Part shown: positions 25,301 to 37,300 of the stretch, piece by piece
Layout: every line of letters begins with the position of its first letter
How positions within the stretch are numbered: position 1 is the first letter of the stretch
NCBI RefSeq assembly: GCF_000003815.2
Contig: NC_049995.1
Coordinates: 16,369,585-16,424,513, forward strand
DNA length: 54,929 nucleotides
Direction of reading: 5' to 3'
From: Branchiostoma floridae
Lineage: Eukaryota; Chordata; Leptocardii; Amphioxiformes; Branchiostomatidae
Made by a program: the position numbers and the translations under genes
The notes under the pieces: generated by a model
Seen by the model: only the letters and a program-made list of their open reading frames with translations
Databases searched by the model: none
Told to the model about the DNA's origin: nothing

Positions 25301-28300
25301 CTTCTCAGGCCCGTCATACTGCCGCGCCGATCTCCGCGGGGAGGAGTCTACAAGCTCCGGATAGCGGAGTTTGCGTTACACAGACTATATGGCATCATTT
25401 CCATGTCAAAATATCGTATCTAAAAACGTACCTTAAACTAGCGTAAATACGTCTACGATAGACGTAATTTTACGTTTACGATATCGTCTCGTACCAAAAA
25501 TATCGATATACTCAGCAATATGTACGTTGCTAAGTTATCGTTATAAGACGTACCTTAAACTATCGTCACCAGGTATACGATATCGCAATTCAGACGATGT
25601 TTTTAAATGGTACCGTTCTGGCATGTACATTCTATGTCTGAATATCGTATCACAAAACGTGCGTTAAAGTAACGAAAAGACGTCTACCACATATGTATAT
25701 GATAGCGCCTTATAAGCATCTATCGTGAGCGCCACATCGCAAGCTTAGACGATAGGCATGATAAGACGATACGTCTATCGTAGCGCGCGAGCTAGCCCAC
25801 TTGAGTGCAGAGCGGTCACACCCCCGTCCGGACAATGGGAACGACCATTTAAATAAAGCCTTTCGTGCAAACAAAGTATCATCACACCCAGCAAGATATA
25901 CAATAAAATAGAAAGCCCGATAAAAACGACTAAAAATATTAAACACCAGCAGAAGCGTAACCTTCGTCAACATGTAACACCCTTTCCAATCTACTTAATG
26001 TGACACAAGGGAATTTCTTCGCCGTTTCAGACCATGGGAACATGCCAGGATTTCCACCGTTCTGTTTAATTAAACTTCGCCAGATGGGATGATCTGACAG
26101 TTTCATTATTATATATGCGCTAATTTCGGTAATGGAATGTATTTGTTTCTTGTTGGTTAGGTCTAGTTTAAAGTTTGTATAGTTTGATTTTTTTCACATA
26201 TTCTTGGTGGTGACAAAACTTGACAATGGTAAACAGTATAGAAAGCAAATACTCTAAAGGCATAACTCTAAAATGTAAGCGATTTAGCGGCGATATCGCG
26301 ACAGTTAGTCCTAATTACGATATTTTGTTAGCGTGTTTCTTGGCAGCATCACGACAGTTCGCCCAACTTACGATATTTCAGTAGCGTATACCTAAGCAGC
26401 ATCACGACAGTTCACCCAACTTACGATATTTCAGTAGCGTATACCTAAGCAGAATCACGACAGTTCGCCCAACTTACGATATCTCAGTAGCGTATACCTA
26501 TGCAGAATCACGACAGTTTGCCCAACTTACGATATTTTTGTAGAGTATACGTAGCAGCATCACGACAGTTTGTCCAGTTTACGATACTTCAATAGCATGA
26601 TCTTTGTAGCCATTCTTTGGGGTATTGACAGGATCGTCCTGTTAATCCTGTCAACCCGAGTAGCAGACTTTACACTGTTGGCAGGATTGCCTTGTCAACA
26701 GTAGCAAACTTTACACTTTGATTCTTTCCACTGTTGACAGGACGATCCTGTCAATAGTCTCCGGCTTCTTTGGGAGTGGCTATTTGCATTGTTGACATGA
26801 TGATCATGTCAGCTGTGGGAAAATTTGCATTGTTGACAGGATCATGCTGTCAGCGCGATTTAAAAGAATTCATCATGAACATACACTTAATCTTTTGTCA
26901 AGACATTATTGTAGTCTTTGCAACAATAGAAGCTACAGGTGAATAATTTTTCTGTAATATTGGTTTGGATTCGATTTAATTCCGTTATAAAATCTGCCTG
27001 ACATGTCTTTAATACCACGCGTCAACTGTGCTAATGATAATGAAGTTGACACGTTGTGCTGAGGTATTTGGTCGTTCCCATTGCCGGGCGGGGGTGTGAT
27101 GATACTTTGCAGGAAAGGCTTCATTTAAATGGTCGTTCCCATTGTCCGGACGGGGGTGCGACCGCTCTGCAACCAAGCGGGCCACTATCCCATGTTGCTT
27201 TGCGTGAGTGAGGATAAGAGATCCCACATTTCCATATGGCAGTCATTCTGTGGTCGCATCCCAGGAGACAAGGACATCACCATGAGTGCCCCTGTTCTGC
27301 GCGGAGATGTTACGCTAGTCAACCACAACTTGATGGAGGTTTTCAAGGCGGTGATGAGCGAGGCGCCTCTGCCGGACGACGACCAGCTCGCTAGGTTCGA
27401 TCCGGAGGTTCCTCTTCGGAGTATGAGCGGGGACGAGCTGAAGAAACGCTTGTCCGAGCTCACCGGGGAGGATGCCGAGCTGCTGCTGGCCATGACGGGG
27501 AAGGACGTGAAGGCGCAGGAAACGATCGTAAGGCTGGCCCACTTCACGATCCTGGCCGCCAACAGCTCTGCAGCCGCGACGCAAAAGATCACGGCGTCGC
27601 CGGCTGGGAGGACGGCAGCACAGGCTGTCGCCAACATGCTGGAAGGGCAGGGCGACACCACCGGGCAGAAGGCAGTGCGGTCCGTCCACCGCGACCCGGG
27701 AGTCCGACACCACCAAGCCGCCGCCGGCGAAGAAGGCCAAGAAGTCCAAGCGCTAGCAGCCCCCGCCTCCGACCGAGAACGACTCAGACAGCGACGAGGC
27801 TGCGTTGGAGGTTAGTATGGTGGTCTTTCCGATGTACAACATGTAGAAAGAATGCGTGCCCAGCTTTCTAAGAACGAACCTGGCAAGTTTCGAAACTTTA
27901 GTATACACCGTAGCGAAGAGAAGTATTACTGTACGAGCAGTGTAGAGGCCATCATTTGATAATTGTTTGGGCCATGAATTGTGTAGCGGGTAGGGGCATG
28001 GGTGCCCCCCATGGGAGAATATTTGTGCTTACACGTGGTTAGGTCGAGCTGAGGTGCGCCGAACAGATCTAAATCCCCGCGTTTGGGGGCTAGCTAGAGG
28101 AAGTAAAACATGCTCGACTCTATTAACCGGGATGGGGGCTAAGGGTGCCCACCGTGAAAACATTTCTCAAATCACCGGATTTTTGACGGGTAAGAGCTAG
28201 AGGGCTCCCCAGTTGCACAAGTCGAGTTCGTCTTTTTCAAAAAATTGGCTAACCGGGGTAGGAGCTACGGGTGCTCCCCTGGACAAACGGAGAAGACAGC

Positions 28301-31300
28301 GTGTGTCAATCGCTTGGTTCCCAACGGGTACGAGCTAGCGAGGGCTCCCCGTCTTTGTCAGTAAGTTCACGGGGTAGGAGCTTCGGGTGCTCCCCTGGCC
28401 GAAACAAGAAGACGGCGTTACCTGATCTTTGATGGGTAAGAGCTGAGTGCTCCCCAGTTATAGGAGAGGAAAAGGAGAGAGAGAAAAAAAAAGAAAGAAA
28501 AAAAAATCGATTTAAGGGAGGGGTAAGAGCTAGGGTGCTCGCCTGACTGAAGTGAAAGACGGTACTGACATGACATAGTACCTATTAGTATGGGAATCAA
28601 TAGTGTAGCCAATCTGGGCCATCAACGATTCATTGGGTCAAATTCGATCGCCTTGCCATCCAAGAGGGTATAAAACCCTGGCTCGTTGGATTAAAAAAAA
28701 AAACCACCCCCAAAAATGGTTTCCCTCGCCTCTCGTTTAACTTGTGCAGACTACTAAGTACGGTTGAAAGAGAGATGAGTGGTGTCTTATGGCATGTCGT
28801 TTTTTTTTCAAAAATTACTCAGCCTGACCCGAAATGAAATATAAAGATGGCGATTCCTGAGCGAACTTTAGATACCGCAGATGGCAAACAATATTTTCCC
28901 AGGGCCTAATCGACTCTGGTCCTTGTCAGAGTGACAGTTAGGCACTCTCAGGGAAGTGTCAATTATTTTCGCAGCACGGCGTAAACCACAGATTTCTCTC
29001 AATTGGCTGGCTATCCGTCTTGTCGCCAGCGACAAATCAATCAAGGTTCTTGAACATGACGCTGTGACGGGACCCCCATGGGGCCGTCCCGATCACAGGC
29101 GAGAGTGGTTGATGAGACTTGTAGTCTGATGCAAATCTTGGTTTCTCTCCTTCTCAGGATGAAAGGCTTCAGCGGGAAGTGGACAAGGTGAAAGAAATGT
29201 GGCTGGATCCACTCATTCATAGGTACCCGGCGAAGTTGCACAGGGCCCTGATGAAGTTGGTGGAGACAGCTCGCCGCACGCGCGCCAAGCAGATGGTGGT
29301 GGCTCGGTACATGTCGGTGGCGGAGTTCTGCTTTAGGCACCCCGCCGAAGAGGGCATTGGCGAACAGATCCGCCTGATGGTGATGACGCCGGGCGTGAGA
29401 CGCTTTATGGAGGAAGCCAGGAGGGCTGAAGCAGCCCTCCACGGGCGAAGAGCGCCACATCCAACCGCCGCCTGGGGACCACCCCCCGACCGCTTCCCGC
29501 CTACAGTGACGCCTCCAGGACGAGGGGGCCACAGGATGGGGACCGCCCCCGGCCCGCCGCCCTTTCCAGGGCAGAGGGGGGTCAGGCGGTCCCAGACCTG
29601 CTACAACTGTGGCAAGAAAGGACACTGGGCAAAGGACTGTTTTCTGCCCCCCAAGGGTCAGTAGATTAGATGGCAAAGCAACCCGATAGGGGATCACAGG
29701 TGAAGCGTGGACAGAAGAGGAGTAGGAACTTAGAACTGTAGGGTAGCTCAACGTCACGTTAACTTATATTTCTATCGACACGGAGTTAGGAGTAGGACAC
29801 GTAGATAATATAGAGGAGAGTAACCAGCACCGTACATCACGCTGAACGTAGAAGTTAAAATTCACCCTACAATAGTCAATTGTATTCTCTTTGCACCGGT
29901 TAACTGAGTTCCTCAAAGTCTTGTTGTGACCTGCGGGTAGCCCGGTGTGGCGAAAGTTGACAATAAAGCTTGAAGGTCTCAAATCATTATGGCAACTTTA
30001 CTTTTTCATGGTGTTTAGAGTGGCATGATTGATGTTTGACAGATGTTGACAAAGAAGGTACGGCTATGGGGTAAGAAAGCCGACATTTCCAATCCTTGTG
30101 GGAACAAGGATAGAAATTCCGGGGGTGAAACAATTCACCTAGGTGTGTTGAAACAAGCCGCCATTTCCAATCTTAGCGTGAACAAGGATGAAAGTCTTGG
30201 GTGTGAATCAGTCACTTCGTGTGTGAAACAAGCCGAATTTATGATCGTGGTGTGAAAAAGGATGAAAGCTCTTTGGGGTAGACCGATCATTTGTATGTTG
30301 ACGTAGATGGTGCGACAAATGTATACAAAACACGACGTTTCTGAGATCCTCGTGAGATCAAGAATGAAGGTTCTGTGGTGTGAGTCTATCACCTTGGGGT
30401 GATGGCTGTTAAAACAACCCCACGGCAAACAATGATAAATGTTTCTAAAAAAAAGAAAAGAAATAATAATAATAATAATAATAATAAATGACTAAAAATG
30501 ACGAGCATCGGAACAATAGCATTTGTGTCACTCTGGATAAGGTGACTACTCAGCTGAAAGGGTCTAGATGGTATCTAGAAGGTGCACGGATTGTCAGTTA
30601 CTGTTCTACTGGCCGATATGGAAAACTGACCGCACATAAGGTCTCGGGCGACCAAAGTATGGCACGTCCGAAGTAAGGCTTAATAGACAAGGAACTCTGG
30701 GCTTGATCAGGGGAACAAAGTTACAAACTCCCAGAAAACTCTGGTCTTTGTCAGTGTCACGATTTCAGTCTCAGCCGTAAATAGACGGTTCACAGTACGA
30801 CGAAAACGCTAGTACGAAAACGCACTGTCCGTTCTTTTGGAGACTCATCCGTCAATTCGGCAGCGACAAATCAATCACTGGTTATAGTGACAACCCGACT
30901 ACACTTAAAAGGTCGCGATATACGTAGCGTGGTGAGTAGGTGTGAACGAAACATGTATGCAAGCTGGGCCAGACACAGGCGACGGTTTGATTCTTTGGGG
31001 ATTCCACCCCGGGGTGTCAACTCGGAACCTAGATCTAGTAGATGACAAATACAGGAAATGAACTGACATGTATATACTCCATGTATGCGTAGAGCTATCC
31101 GGAGTTTCCTCTCGAGATCCCCAAACTTACTGGGAGGTTATTCCTAAGGGGCAGCTAGGCGAAGGTATGGGAGAGACGAACGTCCGCTATGAAAGAGTGA
31201 ATCTGACTAGGGCTACGAAAGAGCATCAACCTGAAGCACAGTCGTAGCTCTTAAACCTCGCTCTAGGACGGGAAACGGGATAGAATTAGTAGGTGGCGGC

Positions 31301-34300
31301 GGTGGAGGTACATATAAGGTCATAGTACCCTCCTCCAATTTATTGAAGATATTGTAGAATGTAGAACGGCACTAAGAACGTCAAGGTCTTATGTAATCTC
31401 GTTGAAAATAGGGGCACATAAGGACATTGCATTTGAAAGCCACAGAAGGCGAGCGTTATTGAAAGGAAGCCACTTTGGTGATAATTGACGGCAACATCGG
31501 GAAGCCATTCGTCATCGCCCGTGTGAGGTAGACAGCGAAAGGTTCGCATAGCCTGGCTAACACGATAAGGAACATTCTGACGTATGCTAAGTAACACCTG
31601 GCGTGCAGGAGGTCTGTGAATTTCTCCCATAGAGGAGAAGAGTGACTGATCCTGACTGGCCGGGAGGAAAAGTTACATTATGTATGCCATGAGAATACGG
31701 AAACATGGGGGTGAAGGTCAAGATGGCGTGTGGGTTTAGTTCAACCCGGAGGGGGCCAGGATAGTTTTCAAATAATCCGTGAATGTTTGAAGGTACGGAG
31801 GAACTTGCCAAGATGAAGTATTTCTGTACAGTACCAAAATCTTTTAAAAAACACAAACCAAAGTATTTCTGTACAGTATCAAAATCTTTTAAAAAACACA
31901 AACCACCCAGTAAGCCTTCCATTTTGTGTGTTTTCCTAGATTCCCCGCTCCTCTGGACGAGAAAGGTTGACGCCAAGCTTACCATCTTCGATCCGTATCG
32001 CGTGCACACTCGATCAGTAGAGGATACTACGTGGGTAACATATGATGGACAACCCTGGCCGGAATCCGTTCCTACCACACCGATGCCAGCAGAGGAGGCT
32101 GTTCTTTCCGAAATAAACATAGACCCAACCTAGTTGGACCTTAGTAGAACCTCTAAGTAGAACCTTCGAAGTAGAACTTTCGAAACCAAGAATGTGCTGG
32201 GACGGTCGTCGAGAATGTTGCACAAAGACGGCTATATGACGCATACAGACGAAAAGAGTGGATACTCCCACATCTGCTTGACAGAAGAAAGTTGCACATA
32301 TTTCGGCTTTCAATTTGAAGGTTTTTTCTTTGTATACCGCACTCTCGCGTTCGGGTGGTCCGCGAGTCCGTATATATATAACACAACTGGAAGTGTAGTT
32401 TCATCATACGCAAGACATTTAGGGGTACCGACAATGTTGCACATTGACGACCGACTAAATGGTGAAGCGGCCACCGGGCCTAACACAGGTCAGACCCCCC
32501 AACCATATGCAGGGGCACAGACGGCTAGCTACGTCATGTGCGAGTTACTAACAAGAGCAGGATACTTCCTCAGTTTGAGAAAGTGTATCATCGTCCCAAC
32601 TCAGATTTTGGTACATCTAGGCGCGGGCCTGAATTCGAAGGAGGGGGTCTTCTTCTTTCCGGAAGAGAAACACCAAAATTTCACGAGCTTACGAGAATCG
32701 ATCCTAAACGCGCCCCGACGATAACGCTCCACACTCTGCAAAAATTTGTTGGAAAATGCGTCTCGATGGCGTTGATGGTACCGGGAGCCCGAATCTACAT
32801 AAGGAGATGTAATAAACTTATAGGAGACATGGCACGGGAGGGCCAAATCCGTGTAAAGGTACCTGACGACGTACGCACCGAAATAGAACACTGGCGTTTT
32901 GTAGATGCAGGGATGAAACCAGTACCCTGGAGAGACGAGAGACACACATCCATCTCTATAGCCTCTGACGCGTCAGGATACAGGTGGGGGGCAGTACTGC
33001 ACAACACAGACCATAAGGGCACAGACATCGAACTGGGAGACTATTGACCAGAACACGACAGGGTTAAAGACATAAATTGCAAAGAAGCAAAGGCTGTAGC
33101 TCTTACACTAATGTCGGCAGAAAGGTGGATAAGAAACTCTAGAGTGCAACTGAAGGTGGATAACAAAGCGGTGGTAGATGCATGGCAGGGTGACGGTGCA
33201 CGATCTTTAAACCTGAATGAGGAAATCAAGAATATATTCGAGGTCACGGTGAAACAGAATATATCGTTGTCCATGTCCCATGTCGGCACGAAAGACAACG
33301 AGGCGGACCATCCATCCAGACAGCTGTCTAAAACAGACTGCATGTTGGCACCACACCTATGGAGGCGGCTACATGAAGAATTTGGGGGCGATAGGGGACA
33401 TACGATTGATCTCATGGCCTTAGATTCAAACACTCAAAGGGATATGGCTGGAAACCCACTTCGACACTTCACACCGTATCCAACACCGAACTCGGCAGGC
33501 GTTGATATATTTAAGCATAACCCCACGCTTTCCCCAGAAGGTCACAGGGAGAATGCGTACGTCTTTCCTCCTATTAACATAACTGGGGTGGTGGTCAATT
33601 TCTTGATCCAGTGGAACGCAGATGTTACGATAGTAGTCCCAAAACTGTGCCCAAGACCCCTGTGGTGGCCGACGCTGCTAGGGGCAGCGAAACACGCCAT
33701 CAGAATAGCAGAGGCGGGGAGCACATCAGCAATATGGTTTCCATCAAAACAAGGTATGAGACCGGGGAGGATATTCCGGCAGGAGCTATGGGCCTTCAGG
33801 TTAGAACAAAATAGCCTCATGCATTGCTCATTCGGGGTATTTAATGTCATAGAATGAACACATACGGTCTCATGTAAACATCGTCTCATTATCACCTAAT
33901 TACAACCGCTACCCCTGATCCCCCGACAATGGACGCCGTCAGTAACCTGCCCAGAGTGTCACCATCCCAACGATCACGATTTCAGAAGGTGCCAAATGTG
34001 TGGATACGAGAGGCAGCCTTTTCCGCCGCCACGGAAGATTGTGCACGTAGACGAACAGAAAATACAGGCACGACTGGAAGAAGTACACAAGATGGCAGGG
34101 AGTACGGATTATGGAAAGAAGAAGGCAGCGCTTGAGAATGAACTAAAAAATTTTCTAGGCAATAAAGCCCCTCCAAAAGATCTTGCCACGGCCTCACCCA
34201 AAGATATATGCGGTTTCTTGGTTGTGGAAGGACGAAGGGGGGAAAACCACGGTCCATAAAATGGGATGTAAAAACTTTGGGGAAAAACGGAAATCAGACT

Positions 34301-37300
34301 GTGGCTGCCCGCAGCGGTTGGCAGCCGGGACAGTGGACTCACTCATAGGACAATTGAGATCTATCTTTACAAGGTCAGGGCGGGGCGGTGACTGGAATAA
34401 TGCCATATGCACGGGGAACCCAGCGGCCGCACCCATGGTACGGGAGTACCTCCGGATAATGAAAGCCGAGCAGGCTAACGCCTTGATCCAACCAACACAG
34501 GCCCAGCCGGTTTTCCACCACAAGTTTGGAGCATTATGTAAACATATAGTAGGAAAAATGAGGGATCCGAAAACGAAGGGGAGTGCATTATTCGTGTTGG
34601 CTCGTGATCAGGCGTTCTTCAAAACCATGTTCTTTGGAGCGGACAGGGCGTCGGATTTGGGCAGGTGCAAGTCGGAAGAATTTGCGTGGCTACCCGATGG
34701 CGAAGGTATTCTTTTTAATCATACTTTCGGTAAGACCTTAAGAGACGGGACAGCAAATTGTTTTCCGGTTCTCGCCAACAAGAATGTCACAATCTGCCCA
34801 GTACGGGGTCTGCAAGCGTACATGACGATGGTCAAGGCTCTGAACGTTGATCTCAGTAAAGGTTATCTCTTTAGAGCGGTAAACAAATCACGAGAGGTAA
34901 CTAACGAGCCTCTATCTTACGATGCGGCACAATACCGCTTTAAAGGGTACCTAACCGAGATGAAAGAGTATGAGGGAGACACCCTACACGGTCTGCGCAC
35001 GGCCAACGCCATCACCATGGTAATGGGGGGTGCGAACCAGTCAGCCGTCATGGAGCATGTGGGCTGGCGAAACAAGGCAACAGCACAACGGTACTTGCAA
35101 CTCAGGAAGGTATGCCACGAGGACACCCCCGCGGCTGTCTTGCGAGATCAAGTATCAACGGGGACCCAAGGAAACGACTCTGTCGGACAGGTGACTGATG
35201 TGGCGAAGGTGTACCGACGCAAGAATCGCGACCAATACAGACCGGTATTTTAGATACTTTTGCCAAGACTAAAATAAGAATAGGTAAGCATTGTTGCCCG
35301 GGCCAGATTGCGGGTAAGCATTAAATCGCCAGGTGGACACGAGGAAAAGAGACTGATATTCTAGGATGCACATGTTTGAACAGAATTTGAACACAAACAA
35401 AATAAAAGGAAGGGAAATTGAGTTGTTCGTGAAAGAGTAAGGATGGAAGAGAAAACTACATTAAACAAGTAACATGACGACTGCAGTGTGTGTGATCGTT
35501 TTTTAAGAGTATAGAGGCGAGGGAAACCATGATTACGGGGTAGGGTTGAGAGGTGAAAGTGAATGGGTTAGGTGAGGTTTGTGAGTATTGGAGGATAAGG
35601 AAGATAAGGTTTAGAGATAGGGGAAAGGAGCATAGAAGAAGGGAGAGAAGTGAAGGGTCCCAACACAACATCCATCACTTAACCGAACAGAGAGTAAAGT
35701 AACATGGGATTTGGTACTACCCCATGTTGCTTTGCGTGAGTGAGGATAAGAGATCCCACATTTCCATATGGCAGTCATTCTGTGGTCGCAGAGTGAGAGT
35801 AGGGGTCGAACCATTAGGCAACTTAAGGGGGGTTGCAGGAAGAAGGAGAAAAAAAAAACATCTCCGCGCGTGTTCTCCATGTTACTGAGCTCCTGTTTCG
35901 GGCTTCAGGCCTTTTGGCCCCAACACAACATCCATCACTTAACCGAACAGAGGGTAAAGTAACATGGGATTTGATACGATCGCGCGCTACGATAGACGTA
36001 TCGTCTTATCATGTGCCTATCGTCTAAGCTTGCGATGTGGCGCTCACGATAGACGCTTATAAGGCGCTATCATATACATATGTGGTAGACGTCTTTTCGT
36101 TACTTTAAGGCACGTTTTGTGATACGATATTCAGACATGGAATGTACATGCCAGAACGGTACCATTTAAAAACATCGTCTGAATTGCGATATCGTATACC
36201 TGGTGACGATAGTTTAAGGTATGTCTTATAACGATAACTTAGCAACGTACATATTGCTGAGTATATCGATATTTTTGGTACGAGACGATATCGTAAACGT
36301 AAAATTACGTCTATCGTAGACGTATTTACGCTAGTTTAAGGTACGCTTTTAGATACGATATTTTGACACGGAAATGATGCCATATGCTGTAAGCTACCAA
36401 AATGTCACGCATTCAAACAAAACATTGAAATAGATCACAAACAGTGACGTTACGGCGGGTGCAGGGAGTGGTGATGAGGTTCTATCGCCAGGCCACACAG
36501 GTAACAGGTTCAGAATCCAGGGAGAGCAAGACTCCGCAACAACGCACACCGTACTCGCTGTAATCAAAAACCTTACCTCTGGCTGTATCTAAGTAGGAGA
36601 ATTGGAACCCCTGGGCCGTGAAAATCCCGTCAGATGTAAACCTCACGAACATCTGGTTAGATGTACTGGTGAAGGGGTGGACTGACGTTTCACCTGTTAA
36701 GCTGGGAATCAAAGTAAAGCAATATTGTCTTTTTTGTGTTGCCCTGAAAAAAGCTTTTGATTCCGAAGGTTTCTGAAGAAATTTACACCAGAACTCAATC
36801 TCTGCATCTTATCCAAACTTTTCTGAAAAAAATTGTTTGCCTGTTCATTACCTTAGCAACTCTGTGTCACTATCACTGCCGCCATCGTAGATTGTCAAAT
36901 AGTCATAATCCTCCTCAAGGTCGAAGCTGTCAATCGTGAGAAGAACCATTCTTCCTTCTGGCACGTTGATCGTCCACTCACAAGTCTCATCGTTGCCGTA
37001 GTCATCGGGGTAGTTGGGTGACGTCACAGTACCTCCAGGGGGAGCCGTCAGGATACCTCCACATCCAGGAGCACTGGTCGGTGCTGCTGTGTCTGAGGGG
37101 GATAAGTAATATCAACGGTCAACTGCAATATCCCACAGGCCGGACTTACCAAATTCCGTCTTATTTTACCATTTTAACAGGGATTTCACCACGACTTTTG
37201 CTTGTAAAAGTCATTTGAGTTTTATTCTGACCCGTTTGCATTACAATGAAGGTCTAACCTACTATATTTCTCGGTGGTAACAAACTTTCCATAATCCAAT

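Larger units (their letters stand above)
27184..35978 (+). mobile_element. Tyrosine-recombinase (DIRS-order, PAT/Ngaro-like) retrotransposon, ~8.8 kb
   Basis: Direct repeats are split in PAT/Ngaro fashion. A1 at 27189-27258 is identical over 70 bp to A2 at 35721-35790. B1 at 35659-35713 matches B2 at 35919-35973 with one difference. The order is A1-coding-B1-A2-B2. On the plus strand it carries a gag with a CCHC knuckle, reverse transcriptase plus RNase H, and a tyrosine recombinase with R...HxxR...HxxW...Y. The RT and recombinase frames are broken, so this copy looks dead. It interrupts the right arm of the long-TIR element. Confidence 0.88.
25387..36385. mobile_element. Long-TIR DNA element (~2.2 kb) interrupted by a retrotransposon
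   Basis: The left arm 25387-~25892 is the inverted copy of a right arm now split in two: ~27092-27183 and ~35976-36385. The ends read ATATGGCATCATTTCC on both sides. The arms are about 500 bp and contain internal palindromes (ACGTCTATCGTAGACGT type). The 1.2-kb middle (25893-27091) has no open frame of note, so the element looks non-autonomous. No target duplication is clear. It lies in the CUB2-PAN intron. Confidence 0.82.

Noticed and set aside
26293-26590. CRISPR array
   Set aside because: The 53-bp units are contiguous, without unique spacers, and the DNA is clearly eukaryotic.
27185-27749. Minus-strand frames opposite gag
   Set aside because: GC-rich shadows of the gag frame with no domain, on the opposite strand to the rest of the retrotransposon.
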